From the NCBI RefSeq assembly GCF_001466305.1, contig NZ_JWID01000004.1, forward strand, positions 25,786 through 89,785: a DNA stretch of 64,000 nt, written 5' to 3'. Shown in pieces: positions 36,047 to 45,689 of the stretch. The position numbers and the translations under genes were made by a program. The notes below the pieces were generated by a model. That model was not told where the DNA came from. It made no database searches and saw nothing but the letters and a program-made list of their open reading frames with translations. The number at the start of each line of letters is the position of its first letter. Position 1 is the stretch's first letter. This DNA is from Defluviitalea phaphyphila. GTDB taxonomy: Bacteria > Bacillota > Clostridia > Lachnospirales > Defluviitaleaceae.

Positions 36047-36449
36047 AAATTATTTATGCTAATAACGTAGACACACAGATTCATACTTTATTTTAATATA
36101 ATGTATTAATATATAATATTATATATTAATATCCATCTTAATGAAATCTTTAAACTCTTGAGATTTTTATCATTTTCTAACTCCATTTTTTATTATTACA
36201 AAAAACATCAATAATTTTCCTTAATCTAAGTTACCAATATTCACTATTAATTTATTTGCTATAATTATTCTTTATTTTATAATATATCTAGTATTGTTAC
36301 AATAGTCTTGTTTTTGTTGATTTTTACTTATTATTATATATTCATGGTTTATAGATGTTATTTTATTTATATTCTATTTAGAAAACTAAAAAGTTAGAAT
36401 AAACCTTCATACTAACCACAAAACAGGTGGTTTTCAATATACAAAAAGA
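36047..36449. other. Intergenic region upstream of the ABC operon
   Basis: About 400 bases of AT-rich sequence without a supportable gene. Its right part (36389-36443) contains two pieces that are inverted copies of the permease ribosome-site region (36018-36038), and a small hairpin (36415-36433). Confidence 0.5.
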
Positions 36450-36477
36450 GCTATCTCAGAAATTATTCTAAGATAGC
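36450..36477 (-). terminator. Terminator of the 47-residue basic protein gene
   Basis: 7-bp stem (36450-36456 with 36471-36477), extended by further pairs inside, with a U-rich tail on the minus strand. Confidence 0.75.
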
Positions 36478-36489
36478 CCTTGACACTGA

Positions 36490-36633
36490 CTACTTGTTCT
36501 TTTGCTTAAGTCCACTTTTTTTTCTACTTTTTTGAGAATCTTGTTGTGGCATAGATTCAGAAGCAAATTCTTCAGTTGCATAGGAAGGAGGCTGACTTGC
36601 TCTTTTCTTTTTTTTCTTTTTGTTTTTAGCCAT
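36490..36633 (-). CDS. Small basic protein with a spore-protease-like EFASE site, 47 residues
   Basis: The protein begins MAKNKKKKKKRASQPPSY, has the centre TEEFASES (residues 20-27) and ends in a second lysine-rich tail. AAAGGGGTG stands just before the ATG and a terminator follows. A longer frame overlapping it (36468-36665) has no ribosome site and is rejected. Glu followed by F/I-A-S-E is the cleavage motif of the germination protease GPR in small acid-soluble spore proteins, so this could be a minor spore-core protein; no SASP family is clearly matched. Confidence 0.6.
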   Translation of the reverse strand: MAKNKKKKKKRASQPPSYATEEFASESMPQQDSQKSRKKSGLKQKNK

Positions 36634-36712
36634 GGGAACACCCCTTTCTTGCTTATAATTATCACCCTCGGTAATAATTATTTAGCAAAAAGGAGTTTTT
36701 TATACATATTAT

Positions 36713-37519
36713 TTATATTTCAAATATTTTAGATATTTCATCCCTACTGGCTACAGTTAATTCTATTTTATCATCTACTTCTATCCCGGAAGATATAAGT
36801 TCATTTCTCACACTCATATAAGCTAAATCTGGATAATTATTTTCTTTGCTTAAATGTCCTAAAATTACAGCCTTTAAATCTTTATGAAAAACATCTACCA
36901 AAACCTTCCCCGCCATTTCATTACATAAATGTCCATTCTTTCCTAATATTCTTCTTTTAAGATAGTAAGGATAAGATCCTGTCTTTAACATATCTATATC
37001 ATGGTTAGCCTCTAATAAAATCAAATTAGATTCTCTTATATTATTTTTAATATGGCTATTTATATGCCCTAAATCTGTGGCTATACTTATTTTTTTATTT
37101 TGGCAAATAAAAGTATACCCTACTGGGTCTGCTGCATCATGAGGAATACTATATGAATATATAATTAAATCTTTAAATATTAAGTCCTTTTCTTTTTCAA
37201 TTACTATACGATTATTAGGATTAATCTTTCCTATTCCTCTCTCCATTTCATCTATAGCTTCCCATGTATTTTTATTAGCAATCAAAGGAATATCAAATCT
37301 TCTAGATAATATTCCTGCTCCTTTTATATGATCAATATGTTCATGGGTAATTAGAATTCCATCAATGTTCTTAGGATTTACATTTATTATTTCTAATCCA
37401 TTTTGAATTCTTTTACCACTTATGCCTGCATCAACTAGTAAATTAACTTTAGGACTTCCTATATAAACACAATTCCCACTGCTGCCGCTAGCAATAGTAC
37501 AAAGTTTAAATCCCATCAT
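36713..37519 (-). CDS. Metallo-beta-lactamase-fold hydrolase, YycJ/WalJ family
   Basis: 268 residues. Motifs of the fold are seen: GSSGNCVYIGS, ILITHEHIDHIKG (metal-binding HxHxDH), DLGHI and a late histidine (GHLSKEN). YycJ (WalJ, VicX) is a 5'-3' exonuclease-like DNA hydrolase linked with the WalKR system in Bacillus, but walKR is not adjacent here. Two ATGs in tandem follow GGAG; either may be used. A promoter lies upstream. It is monocistronic. Confidence 0.87.
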   Translation of the reverse strand: MMGFKLCTIASGSSGNCVYIGSPKVNLLVDAGISGKRIQNGLEIINVNPKNIDGILITHEHIDHIKGAGILSRRFDIPLIANKNTWEAIDEMERGIGKINPNNRIVIEKEKDLIFKDLIIYSYSIPHDAADPVGYTFICQNKKISIATDLGHINSHIKNNIRESNLILLEANHDIDMLKTGSYPYYLKRRILGKNGHLCNEMAGKVLVDVFHKDLKAVILGHLSKENNYPDLAYMSVRNELISSGIEVDDKIELTVASRDEISKIFEI

Positions 37520-37564
37520 GATTTCTCCTTATCAAAATCTCTGCGTTGTATTATGTCATGCCTT

Positions 37565-37593
37565 ATTGTATAATAAAAAAACTAACTTGTCCA
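37565..37593 (-). promoter_or_regulatory. Promoter of the YycJ-like gene
   Basis: TGGACA (37593-37588), 17-base spacer, TACAAT (37570-37565) on the minus strand, between nadC and the hydrolase gene. Confidence 0.6.
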
Positions 37594-37642
37594 CAAATAC
37601 CCTTCTAATAGCTTGAAAGGAGATAAATTATGATTAGAAAAT

Positions 37643-38476
37643 TTATATAAATTTTAAACTAATGTCCAATGCTTTTACTGAATGGGTTAAAGCTCCGCAG
37701 GATATAATATCAACTCCAGTTTTTGCTATATCCCTTACATTTTCCACAGTAATATTTCCTGAAGCTTCTAATAAAGCCCTGCCATTATTTATCTTTACTG
37801 CTTCTCTCATCATATCTAAAGACATATTATCAAGCATAATTATATCTGCCTTAGCATCTAAGGCTTCTTTTAACTGTTCTAAATTTTCTACTTCTATTTC
37901 TATTTTCATAGTATGGGGAATTTTGTTCCTGATTTTATTAATTGCCTCTTTTATTCCTCCTACTGCAAAAATATGATTGTCTTTAATAAGTACTCCATCA
38001 GATAAATTAAAGCGATGATTATAACCGCCTCCCATGGTAACAGCATACTTTTCTAGTACTCTTAATCCTGGAATAGTTTTTCTAGTATCTACTATTCTTA
38101 CTTTTGTATCTTCAACTTCTTTTACCAAATTTCTAGTCATTGTAGCAATTCCTGATAATCTCTGTAATAAATTTAGAGCTGTTCTTTCACATTTTAATAT
38201 TGAAGCTGTTTTGCCTTCTATACACGCTATTATTTCTCCTTTTTTGACAAAACTTCCGTCCTTTTTATAAATTTCAAATTCTATAGTATCATCAAAAAAT
38301 TTAAAAACTCTTTTTGCCACTTCTATTCCTGCTATAACTCCATCTTCTTTGGCTATAAAATTTCCTTTAGAAATTTGAGATGGTGATATTAATGTATCTG
38401 TTGTAATATCTCCATAGTTCATATCTTCTAATAAAGCTCTTTTTATTATACTGTCAATATATATCTTGCTAAGCAT
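37643..38476 (-). CDS. nadC: Nicotinate-nucleotide pyrophosphorylase (carboxylating)
   Basis: 277 residues, full length. NadC converts quinolinate and PRPP to nicotinate mononucleotide. Seen are EDMNYGDITTD near the N-terminus, ERTALNLLQRLSGIAT, VDTRKTIPGLR with the substrate-binding Arg/Lys, and the barrel strands IMLDNM and LLEASGNI. It overlaps nadB by 8 bases and is the last gene of nadABC. Confidence 0.96.
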   Translation of the reverse strand: MLSKIYIDSIIKRALLEDMNYGDITTDTLISPSQISKGNFIAKEDGVIAGIEVAKRVFKFFDDTIEFEIYKKDGSFVKKGEIIACIEGKTASILKCERTALNLLQRLSGIATMTRNLVKEVEDTKVRIVDTRKTIPGLRVLEKYAVTMGGGYNHRFNLSDGVLIKDNHIFAVGGIKEAINKIRNKIPHTMKIEIEVENLEQLKEALDAKADIIMLDNMSLDMMREAVKINNGRALLEASGNITVENVRDIAKTGVDIISCGALTHSVKALDISLKFI

Positions 38477-39986
38477 TATAAACCTCCTTAGTATTTCTTA
38501 TGGAATCTAAAATAACGACATCTGCAACAGTCATTTGATTTATCCATTCTATATGTTTTTGTTCCATATCATTTAAATTAGGACGTGTTTTTAAAATTTT
38601 AGATAAATTGTCATGTAATTTATATAACATAGTTTTATCCTTAATAATACCACAGTATTTTGTCATTTTACTCCTTAATTCTATCATATTTTTTTCAGTT
38701 ATATGTAAGATAGTATTATAAGGTTTATCTTTTAATATTTTTTTAGATATATGATGATTTTTAAAAAATTTATTAATATTTTTAGCTACACGTCTTCCAA
38801 AAACTATAGCTTCTAATAAAGAATTACTAGCTAATCTATTTTGTCCATGGACTCCTGTACATGCACATTCTCCTACAGCATAAAGATATTCCATAGATGT
38901 TTTCCCATCTAAATCAACATCTACTCCTCCCATAAAATAATGAGCTACTGGAGCTACTGGAATCAAATCACAACTTATATTTATCCCTTGCTTTATACAA
39001 TAATCATATATAGATGGAAAACGTTTTTTTAATATATCTTCAGATAAATGGGTAATATCTAAATATACATAAGGAATATTTTGTTTTTCTATTTCATAAT
39101 AAATTGCTCTTGATACTATATCTCTTGGAGCTAATTCCTTTAAAGGATGTATTTTTTCCATAAAACGTTCCATATTTTCATTAAGCAGAACAGCTCCTTC
39201 TCCCCTAAGGGCTTCAGAAATAAGAAAACATCTTTCTTCCGCCTTTTTAGTATTAAAAAATCCCGTTGGATGAAATTGTACATAATCCATATCTTTAAGT
39301 TTTACATTTCCTCTTATGGCCATAGCTATACAATCTCCGCCAATACCTATATTATTAGTTGTTCTTTCATATATATGTCCTATCCCACCTCCAGCCAAAA
39401 CAGTATATTGACTAAATATCTTTATATTTTTACCATTAATCCTAGCTAAAACTCCAAAACATTTATTATCGTCCCATAATAAATCAATAGCAAAGGCATC
39501 TTCAATTAAAGTAATATTTTTCTTTTTTATAACTTTTCTATAAAGAGTTTCTATAATTTTTGCTCCTGTTTTATCTCCTCCAGCATGAAGAATACGAGAA
39601 ACTGAATGAGCTCCTTCCTTTCCTAAGGCATAAAAACCATCTTTTTCTAAATCAAATTTTACTCCTAAATTTATAAGGTTATCTATATTTTCATTTGCTT
39701 CATTAACTAATGTCCAAACAGCTTCTACATTATTAGTTCCCTTACCGCATACTATGGTGTCTTTAAAATGTTTTTTAGGACTATCTTCTTTTTTATTAAT
39801 AGGAGCAGCTATTCCTCCTTGAGCAAGATAAGAATTACTTTCTATATAACTTCCCTTGCACAATATTATAATTTTAAATCTATCATCTAAGTTAAGGGCT
39901 GTATAAAGTCCTGCTATACCACAACCTATAATAATAATATCACTTTCAAGTAAATCTTCCTTTAATTTGAAATCTTTTTTAAACAT
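38469..39986 (-). CDS. nadB: L-aspartate oxidase
   Basis: 505 residues from ATG at 39986, which overlaps the nadA stop region by 8 bases; an ATG six codons upstream would lie deeper inside nadA. NadB is a flavoprotein that oxidises aspartate to iminoaspartate for NadA. FAD-binding IIGCGIAGLYTALNL, the substrate loop SNSYLAQGGIAAP, HAGGDKTG and VGECACTGVHGQNRLASNSLLE are present. It is fused to no other domain and is of normal length. Confidence 0.96.
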   Translation of the reverse strand: MFKKDFKLKEDLLESDIIIIGCGIAGLYTALNLDDRFKIIILCKGSYIESNSYLAQGGIAAPINKKEDSPKKHFKDTIVCGKGTNNVEAVWTLVNEANENIDNLINLGVKFDLEKDGFYALGKEGAHSVSRILHAGGDKTGAKIIETLYRKVIKKKNITLIEDAFAIDLLWDDNKCFGVLARINGKNIKIFSQYTVLAGGGIGHIYERTTNNIGIGGDCIAMAIRGNVKLKDMDYVQFHPTGFFNTKKAEERCFLISEALRGEGAVLLNENMERFMEKIHPLKELAPRDIVSRAIYYEIEKQNIPYVYLDITHLSEDILKKRFPSIYDYCIKQGINISCDLIPVAPVAHYFMGGVDVDLDGKTSMEYLYAVGECACTGVHGQNRLASNSLLEAIVFGRRVAKNINKFFKNHHISKKILKDKPYNTILHITEKNMIELRSKMTKYCGIIKDKTMLYKLHDNLSKILKTRPNLNDMEQKHIEWINQMTVADVVILDSIRNTKEVYNA

Positions 39987-40905
39987 AGTCTCGCCTCTTT
40001 GCAATTTCTATCATTCTTTCTAAGGGTTTTCTTGCTTTTATTAAAATATCTTCTTCTAATTTTATTTCATATCTATCTTCTTTTAAGCATTCCATTAGCT
40101 CTTTTAATCCAGTTTTTTTCATATTTCTACATAATAAATTTGAAGAAAGCATATAAAATTTCTTATCTTTATTATTTTTTTCTAAAGAAGTTAAAACTCC
40201 CTTTTCTGTTCCAATAATAAATTCTTTTTTATCTGAACTAGAAGCATAATTTATAATTTCAGAGGTACTTCCAATAAAATCTGCTAAACTTAAAACTTCT
40301 TTTTTACATTCAGGATGAACTAAGACTTCTGCATTAGGATATTTATTTTTTTTATCTATAACTTCTTTTGCAGTAACTAAATGATGAACAATACAAAAAC
40401 CATCCCATACTAATATTTCTTTTTCGGGAACTTTTTCTCCTATATATGTTCCTAAATTTTTATCTGGAATAAATAATATTTGTTTTTCTTTTAAACTTTT
40501 TATAATTTTTACTGCATTAGAAGAAGTAACACAGACATCACTCTCTGCTTTAACTTCTGCGTAGGAATTAACATAACAAACTACTGCTGCATCAGGATAT
40601 TTCTCTTTAGCTTTTCTTAATTCTTCTGCTGTAATCATATCCGCCATAGGACATCCTGCGTCATATACAGGAAGAAGTACTTTTTTATTAGGACATAAAA
40701 TTTTGGCTGTTTCTGCCATAAAACGAACTCCACAAAAAACAATGGTATCTTCCTTAGCATTTAGGGCTGCTAAGGATAAAGCAAAAGAATCCCCCACTAT
40801 ATCAGCAAGATTTTGTATCTCTTCCCTTTGATAATTATGGGCTAAAATAAGGGCATTTTTCTTCTTTTTTAATTCTTTTATTTGAGAAATCAAGGAATTA
40901 TCCAT
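39979..40905 (-). CDS. nadA: Quinolinate synthase
   Basis: 308 residues. NadA condenses iminoaspartate with dihydroxyacetone phosphate to quinolinate and holds a [4Fe-4S] cluster. HNYQREEIQNLADIVGDS, FCGVRFMAETAKIL, VTSSNAV, HPECKKEV and a cysteine near the C-terminus (LLCRNM) fit the three cluster ligands. It is the first gene of nadA-nadB-nadC; AAGGAGAG precedes the ATG. Two palindromes upstream (40957-40972 and 40995-41031) may be regulatory sites. Confidence 0.96.
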   Translation of the reverse strand: MDNSLISQIKELKKKKNALILAHNYQREEIQNLADIVGDSFALSLAALNAKEDTIVFCGVRFMAETAKILCPNKKVLLPVYDAGCPMADMITAEELRKAKEKYPDAAVVCYVNSYAEVKAESDVCVTSSNAVKIIKSLKEKQILFIPDKNLGTYIGEKVPEKEILVWDGFCIVHHLVTAKEVIDKKNKYPNAEVLVHPECKKEVLSLADFIGSTSEIINYASSSDKKEFIIGTEKGVLTSLEKNNKDKKFYMLSSNLLCRNMKKTGLKELMECLKEDRYEIKLEEDILIKARKPLERMIEIAKRRDYV

Positions 40906-40994
40906 ATAACTCTCTCCTTTTTATATAAAATAAACTCAATTTAAAGCTATTAATATATATATGTATATACATATGTATTAACACTATTTATAGC

Positions 40995-41031
40995 ACTAAT
41001 TTTATAAAATTGCAAGTTTTATAAAATTAGT
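40995..41031. promoter_or_regulatory. Long perfect palindrome upstream of nadABC
   Basis: 15-base arms (40995-41009 with 41017-41031) separated by TTGCAAG, a perfect inverted repeat between nadA and the spoVR terminator. It lacks a T-run typical of terminators directly after the stem on either strand, so an operator is possible. A second palindrome, ATATGTATATACATAT, lies at 40957-40972. Confidence 0.45.
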
Positions 41032-41047
41032 TTTGATTTTAAACATT

Positions 41048-41088
41048 AAAAATCCCTATTTAGAATCTTCATCTAAATAGGGATTTTT
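41048..41088 (-). terminator. Terminator of prkA-yhbH-spoVR
   Basis: Perfect 17-bp stem (41048-41064 with 41072-41088) with 7-base loop, right after the spoVR stop on the minus strand. Confidence 0.9.
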
Positions 41089-41091
41089 ATA

Positions 41092-42378
41092 TTATATATT
41101 TTCTAATGAAATTTTATAATCGCTACTGCAGGTTATTCTTTTCTTACATTTATTTAAGATAGTTTCTAGTACTACTTTTCCTTCCCATAATTTTGCTATA
41201 TATTTTAGGGTTTCAAAGGTATTTGATGTATCTAGTTCTCTTCCATCATATATATGTTCAAGACAAAGAGTGTTATCGCTTTTTATTAAATCCTTTACAA
41301 TTATAGTTGGAATACTTCCCATACCAACGGTATCAGCTAGAGTATTCCTTATATTCTTCCAGCCATCTTCATTAGCCACCTCTGTTACTACATAATACAT
41401 CTCTTCTTCTTCAAATTGTATTAAATTCATTTCTCTGCAAAGATCAAAAGTTAAATATTTTCTTATAAAAGATGAATCCCTTTCAAGAGCCCTTACTTCA
41501 AAAATCTTATCAATATCTTCATAGTTCTTTGTAATATCCTCCCATATTTTAAATCCCATATAATAAGGATTAATTCTTCCCTTTGAGGGACGAATAATTG
41601 AATTATGAACTTTTAAAAATTCTATATGATTCCCGGGGTCTAACTCTAAATCTTTAAGAATATTATAATGCCACCAACTAGCCCATCCTTCATTCATAAT
41701 CTTTGTTTCTATTTGAGGAATAAAATATTTAGTTTCTTCCATTACTATGGTTAATATATCCTTTTCCCATTCTTCTAGCTCTCCATAATCTATTAAAAAT
41801 TCTAATATATTTTCGTATTTATCTTCTTTTAAATTTTTCTTCTTTTTTTCTTTATTTTTATCTAAACTACATTGATATCTTATGGAATGGGCTGCATCTA
41901 AAATTTTTTCAACTTTTTCATAACCTATGCCGGGATTTTGTATATAAGAACGAATTCTACTAGCATGGCTTTTAAACATTTCTACTGCAAGATCTGCATT
42001 GGTATATTCTTTAAATAATCTATTATTTTTAAAAAAATCATTATGTCCATATACGTGAGCCATGGTTAATATTTGAAGAAGCAAGGTATTATCCTTCATT
42101 AAATATGCTATGGATGGATTGGAGTTTATAACCATTTCATAGGGAAGTCCTGTAATATTATATTTATATAAAGTTCTTAATTTTTCATAAGTCTTTCCAA
42201 AACTCCAGTGAGGATAATGTGAAGGCATTCCTACATAGGATTCGTAACATAACATATCTTCAAAACTTATTATTTCAAATTCTTGAGGATAAAAATCAAG
42301 CCCTTTCTTTATTGCTAAATTTTCTATTTTATTATTCCAATATTTTAATTCTTCCAATGAATAAGCCATCATAACCAC
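41092..42378 (-). CDS. spoVR: SpoVR family protein
   Basis: 428 residues. The family blocks [25 protein letters not shown] (about residues 255-280), [14 protein letters not shown] and [14 protein letters not shown] are clear. SpoVR is needed for spore cortex formation in Bacillus; its biochemistry is unresolved. It is the third gene of the prkA-yhbH-spoVR operon, overlapping yhbH by 10 bases, an arrangement found in many bacteria. An operon terminator follows at once. Confidence 0.95.
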   Translation of the reverse strand: MVMMAYSLEELKYWNNKIENLAIKKGLDFYPQEFEIISFEDMLCYESYVGMPSHYPHWSFGKTYEKLRTLYKYNITGLPYEMVINSNPSIAYLMKDNTLLLQILTMAHVYGHNDFFKNNRLFKEYTNADLAVEMFKSHASRIRSYIQNPGIGYEKVEKILDAAHSIRYQCSLDKNKEKKKKNLKEDKYENILEFLIDYGELEEWEKDILTIVMEETKYFIPQIETKIMNEGWASWWHYNILKDLELDPGNHIEFLKVHNSIIRPSKGRINPYYMGFKIWEDITKNYEDIDKIFEVRALERDSSFIRKYLTFDLCREMNLIQFEEEEMYYVVTEVANEDGWKNIRNTLADTVGMGSIPTIIVKDLIKSDNTLCLEHIYDGRELDTSNTFETLKYIAKLWEGKVVLETILNKCKKRITCSSDYKISLENI

Positions 42379-43538
42379 CCTTCCGGGCTATTTTCTTTCT
42401 CTACATTTAATAATTTTACAAAGGAAGGCCACACTTCTTCTTTTCTAGAAATTCTCACCATAGCAAAATTAGGCTCTTTTATTTTCTCCTTATATTTATG
42501 CATAATCGTACTGGTATAATTATTGGTTTTGATTTCTCCATATCCAAATAAATTACAAACTTTGCAAAGCTCTATAGCACTTTCTATGGCTCTTTCATTA
42601 TCTTCTCCCCAATTATCTCCATCACTACAATGAAAAGCATATACATTCCATAACTTTGGGTTATATCTTTCTTTTATAATTTCTAGTGCCTTTTTATATC
42701 CACTGCTTATATAAGTTCCTCCTGATTCCCCTTTATGAAAAAAATCATCCTCTGTTACTTCCTTTGCTACAGTGGTATGGGCTATAAATACTATCTCTAC
42801 ATGAAGATATTTAATCTTTATAAATTGATATAAAAGAAAATAAAAACTTCTAGCTAAATATTTTTTAGTATGACCCATAGACCCTGAAGTATCCATAATA
42901 CATATAATAACTGCATTAGAATCCCTTTTTACTTTAGGTTTAAGCTTAAAATATCTTATATCTTCACTATGAAAAGGAAATCTTTCTTCTTCTTTTAATG
43001 TATTATTTCTTTTGGCTTGCTTTTTTCTTTTTATTTTTTCTATTACTGTATGTTTTTTAGAAATCCTAGGAGGAATTCCCTTATTTTTAATCCCCCAACG
43101 TTTACCAATACTATCTGATTCTACTTCTGTAAACTTTTTTCTATAAAGATAAGGAAGTTTAAGATCTTCAAATAAATATTGTATAGCATCTTCTATAGTT
43201 ATTTCTGTTTCATATATATCTTCTCCTTCCTCATTACCTGCTCTTCCTTCTTCAAACTTATCCCTATATATATCTTTATCATATCTATCTCCCTTTTTCT
43301 CATTACCGTCTCCTGATCCTACCCGTCTTTGATTATTTCCATATTTAAAATAATATTCTTTTAAACCTTTTATAGGAATTTTTATTTTTTTATTTTTTGA
43401 CTGTCCTATTATACTCTCTTCTGCGATGATATTTCCTATATTTTCTTTTATACTTTTTTCTACTAATTCTTTATGCCTTCTTCTATCTTCAGCACTTCTA
43501 TCTGTCCTATACTTTTGAAATTCTCGAAAGATTGCCAT
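42369..43538 (-). CDS. yhbH: YhbH family protein (DUF444, VWA-like)
   Basis: 389 residues. The C-terminal half has a von Willebrand A-like fold: [17 protein letters not shown] with a MIDAS-type Dx[11 protein letters not shown], and [16 protein letters not shown]. The N-terminal half is basic and contains a charged, low-complexity region. YhbH proteins accompany PrkA and SpoVR and probably form a complex that acts during stress or sporulation. Eight bases separate it from the end of prkA. Confidence 0.94.
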   Translation of the reverse strand: MAIFREFQKYRTDRSAEDRRRHKELVEKSIKENIGNIIAEESIIGQSKNKKIKIPIKGLKEYYFKYGNNQRRVGSGDGNEKKGDRYDKDIYRDKFEEGRAGNEEGEDIYETEITIEDAIQYLFEDLKLPYLYRKKFTEVESDSIGKRWGIKNKGIPPRISKKHTVIEKIKRKKQAKRNNTLKEEERFPFHSEDIRYFKLKPKVKRDSNAVIICIMDTSGSMGHTKKYLARSFYFLLYQFIKIKYLHVEIVFIAHTTVAKEVTEDDFFHKGESGGTYISSGYKKALEIIKERYNPKLWNVYAFHCSDGDNWGEDNERAIESAIELCKVCNLFGYGEIKTNNYTSTIMHKYKEKIKEPNFAMVRISRKEEVWPSFVKLLNVEKENSPEGWL

Positions 43539-43546
43539 ACTATCAC

Positions 43547-45475
43547 CTAATCTTTCCAGAGATTATTAGCTGCATATTTTAATATAACATTACAGCAATG
43601 ATCACAATATCCATTTCTTTTCATTTCTTCTACCATAGCATCATATTTTTTATTTTGTTCCTCATCTCTTACCTTAGATTTTGTTATAATCCTAGAAAGT
43701 TCTCTAACTGAAGAAGTTAATTTTTTTTCTATGGCTTCTTTTAAAGGTTCATAACATGTATAATCTATTTTTCCTCCACTTCTTAAAACTGAAAACATAT
43801 AAGAAGTTACATCTTGCCTAAAGCCCTTTGCAGCAGTCTTTGTAATTCCTAATTGCTGTTCTATAGAAGTTAAAAATTCCTCATCTGGTTCTAATTCTTC
43901 TCCTGTATTAGGGTCTTTTAATTTAGTTTTATTTACATAGGCTTCTGCATGGTCTAAATAATTATTAAATAAATCTTGAGCTTGTTCCCTATATCCATGA
44001 ATAAAAGCCTTTGTTACTTCTTTTTCTAATATCTTATGATATTCCTTTTTAATAGTATCTTGTATAAAGCCTAAATATTTTTTCTTTAAATCTTCTGTCG
44101 CTGCCATCTCTTTTACTTCTTTAATTAAACATTCCATAACACTTAAAGGATTAATACAATCATACTCAGAATCAGAAAGAGCGTTATCTAAAGCCTTCAT
44201 AATAAACCTAGTAGAAATTCCTGTCATGCCTTCTCTTGTAGCTTCTTCTTTTAATTCCATTACATCTATTCTCTTAGTTGTTCCCTTTTCTATAATCTCT
44301 TCTCCATTATAAATTTTTAATTTAGTCATAGGGTCTACTTTATTAGAAGGCGAAAGTCTCGTTAATATAGCAAACATAGAAGCAATTTCTATGGTATGAG
44401 GAGCTATATGAGCCTTAAAATTAGAATTTTTAAGTATTTTTTTATATATTTTTATTTCTTCATCTAATTCTAAACAATAAGGAACTTCTACCTTAACTAT
44501 TCTATCTAAAATTGCTTCATTAGTATAGTCTGCCTTAAATTTATTCCACTCTGCTTCATTAGAATGAGCCAAAATTACTCCATCAAAATAAATCATAGAC
44601 CCCTTACCAGGAGAAGGAATAGACTTTTCCTGAGTCGCAGTAATCATAGTATGAAGATATTCAACATCATTTTTAAATACTTCTATAAACTCTACAATTC
44701 CTCTATTTCCTACATTAAAAGCTCCATTTAAAGCAAAAACCCTAGGATCATCCTCAGGATATAAATCCATTTTTGATATATCTACTGAACCAATAAGGAC
44801 AGAAGTATCTTGGTTATTAGAATCTACTGGTGGAACAACTCCTATTCCTTTTCTTGAACGAATAGAAAAATCAACATTAACTACTGGAAATTTTTCATAT
44901 TCTCCTTTAAATTCGTTTTTAAGACGATACCTACATATAGGACAAAGATCCCCTTCAATTTTTACATTAAGTTCTTTTTCAAATTTAGGTCTTAGATGTT
45001 TAGGTATAAGATGAAGAGGTTCTTCCCTCATAGGGCACCCTTCTAGAGCATATATGTCTGGACTACTTTCTAATAATACTTTAAGTGCTTCTATAATAGA
45101 TGATTTACCGGAACCAACTGGCCCCACAAGATATAAAACTTGCCTTGATTCTTCTCCTTTCATAGCTGCAGAATGAAAATACCTTACTATCTTCATTATT
45201 ACATTATCAATTCCAAAAAAATCTTCTTTAAAAAAATTATATTTTTTTATTATATCTTTACCATAAATCCTTCTAAGTCTTGGATTTTCTTCTGTTTTAA
45301 TTATTTCTACTCCATGTTCTAATATAAGTTTATAAAGTCTTTCATGGGAAAGAGCTGCTAAACTTGGATTTTCTTTTATAATATATAAATAATCCAATAA
45401 ATTTCCTCTAAATTTTTGCTTTTTTCTTTCTTCCCTATCTTTTTTAATTAACTCTGAAAAATCAGTCATACTCAT
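43547..45475 (-). CDS. prkA: PrkA family serine protein kinase / AAA+ protein
   Basis: 642 residues. P-loop GPVGSGKSS at residues 118-126, [12 protein letters not shown], a zinc-like pair [15 protein letters not shown] and NEAEWNKF follow the AAA+ PrkA N-terminal domain; the C-terminal PrkA domain is complete. In Bacillus PrkA helps sporulation through sigma-K; recent work on the family describes an ATP-dependent protease-like activity. It is the first gene of the operon; AGGAGGG precedes the ATG. Divergent from the activase gene at 45690. Confidence 0.95.
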   Translation of the reverse strand: MSMTDFSELIKKDREERKKQKFRGNLLDYLYIIKENPSLAALSHERLYKLILEHGVEIIKTEENPRLRRIYGKDIIKKYNFFKEDFFGIDNVIMKIVRYFHSAAMKGEESRQVLYLVGPVGSGKSSIIEALKVLLESSPDIYALEGCPMREEPLHLIPKHLRPKFEKELNVKIEGDLCPICRYRLKNEFKGEYEKFPVVNVDFSIRSRKGIGVVPPVDSNNQDTSVLIGSVDISKMDLYPEDDPRVFALNGAFNVGNRGIVEFIEVFKNDVEYLHTMITATQEKSIPSPGKGSMIYFDGVILAHSNEAEWNKFKADYTNEAILDRIVKVEVPYCLELDEEIKIYKKILKNSNFKAHIAPHTIEIASMFAILTRLSPSNKVDPMTKLKIYNGEEIIEKGTTKRIDVMELKEEATREGMTGISTRFIMKALDNALSDSEYDCINPLSVMECLIKEVKEMAATEDLKKKYLGFIQDTIKKEYHKILEKEVTKAFIHGYREQAQDLFNNYLDHAEAYVNKTKLKDPNTGEELEPDEEFLTSIEQQLGITKTAAKGFRQDVTSYMFSVLRSGGKIDYTCYEPLKEAIEKKLTSSVRELSRIITKSKVRDEEQNKKYDAMVEEMKRNGYCDHCCNVILKYAANNLWKD

Positions 45476-45583
45476 ATTATCCCTCCTATATTATGCCAAA
45501 ACCTTTTATATTTATGTTTACAAACTGCCTATTATAAATATATGGACTTCAATGAATGATATATGAATGAAAAGTAAAAAATC

Positions 45584-45612
45584 TTGACAAACTAACCTAT
45601 TTTATCTATTAT
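45584..45612 (+). promoter_or_regulatory. Promoter of the activase gene
   Basis: TTGACA (45584-45589), 17-base spacer, TATTAT (45607-45612). Confidence 0.75.
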
Positions 45613-45637
45613 TTGATTATAAAAATATTATAATACC

Positions 45638-45664
45638 GGTCTTAAACTGAAAAGGTTTAAGACC
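45638..45664 (+). promoter_or_regulatory. Leader hairpin before the activase gene
   Basis: A perfect 10-bp inverted repeat (45638-45647 with 45655-45664) with a 7-base loop in the short leader, between the promoter and the ribosome site (GAAGGGG). It is followed by TTGTATATAT rather than a clean T-run, so operator or RNA switch is more likely than a terminator. Confidence 0.5.
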
Positions 45665-45689
45665 TTGTATATATGAAGGGGATAATTAT

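Noticed and set aside
36468..36665. A 65-codon minus-strand frame
   Set aside because: It overlaps the 47-residue basic protein in another frame, has no ribosome site and an arbitrary composition, while the shorter frame has a good ribosome site and begins like a real small basic protein.
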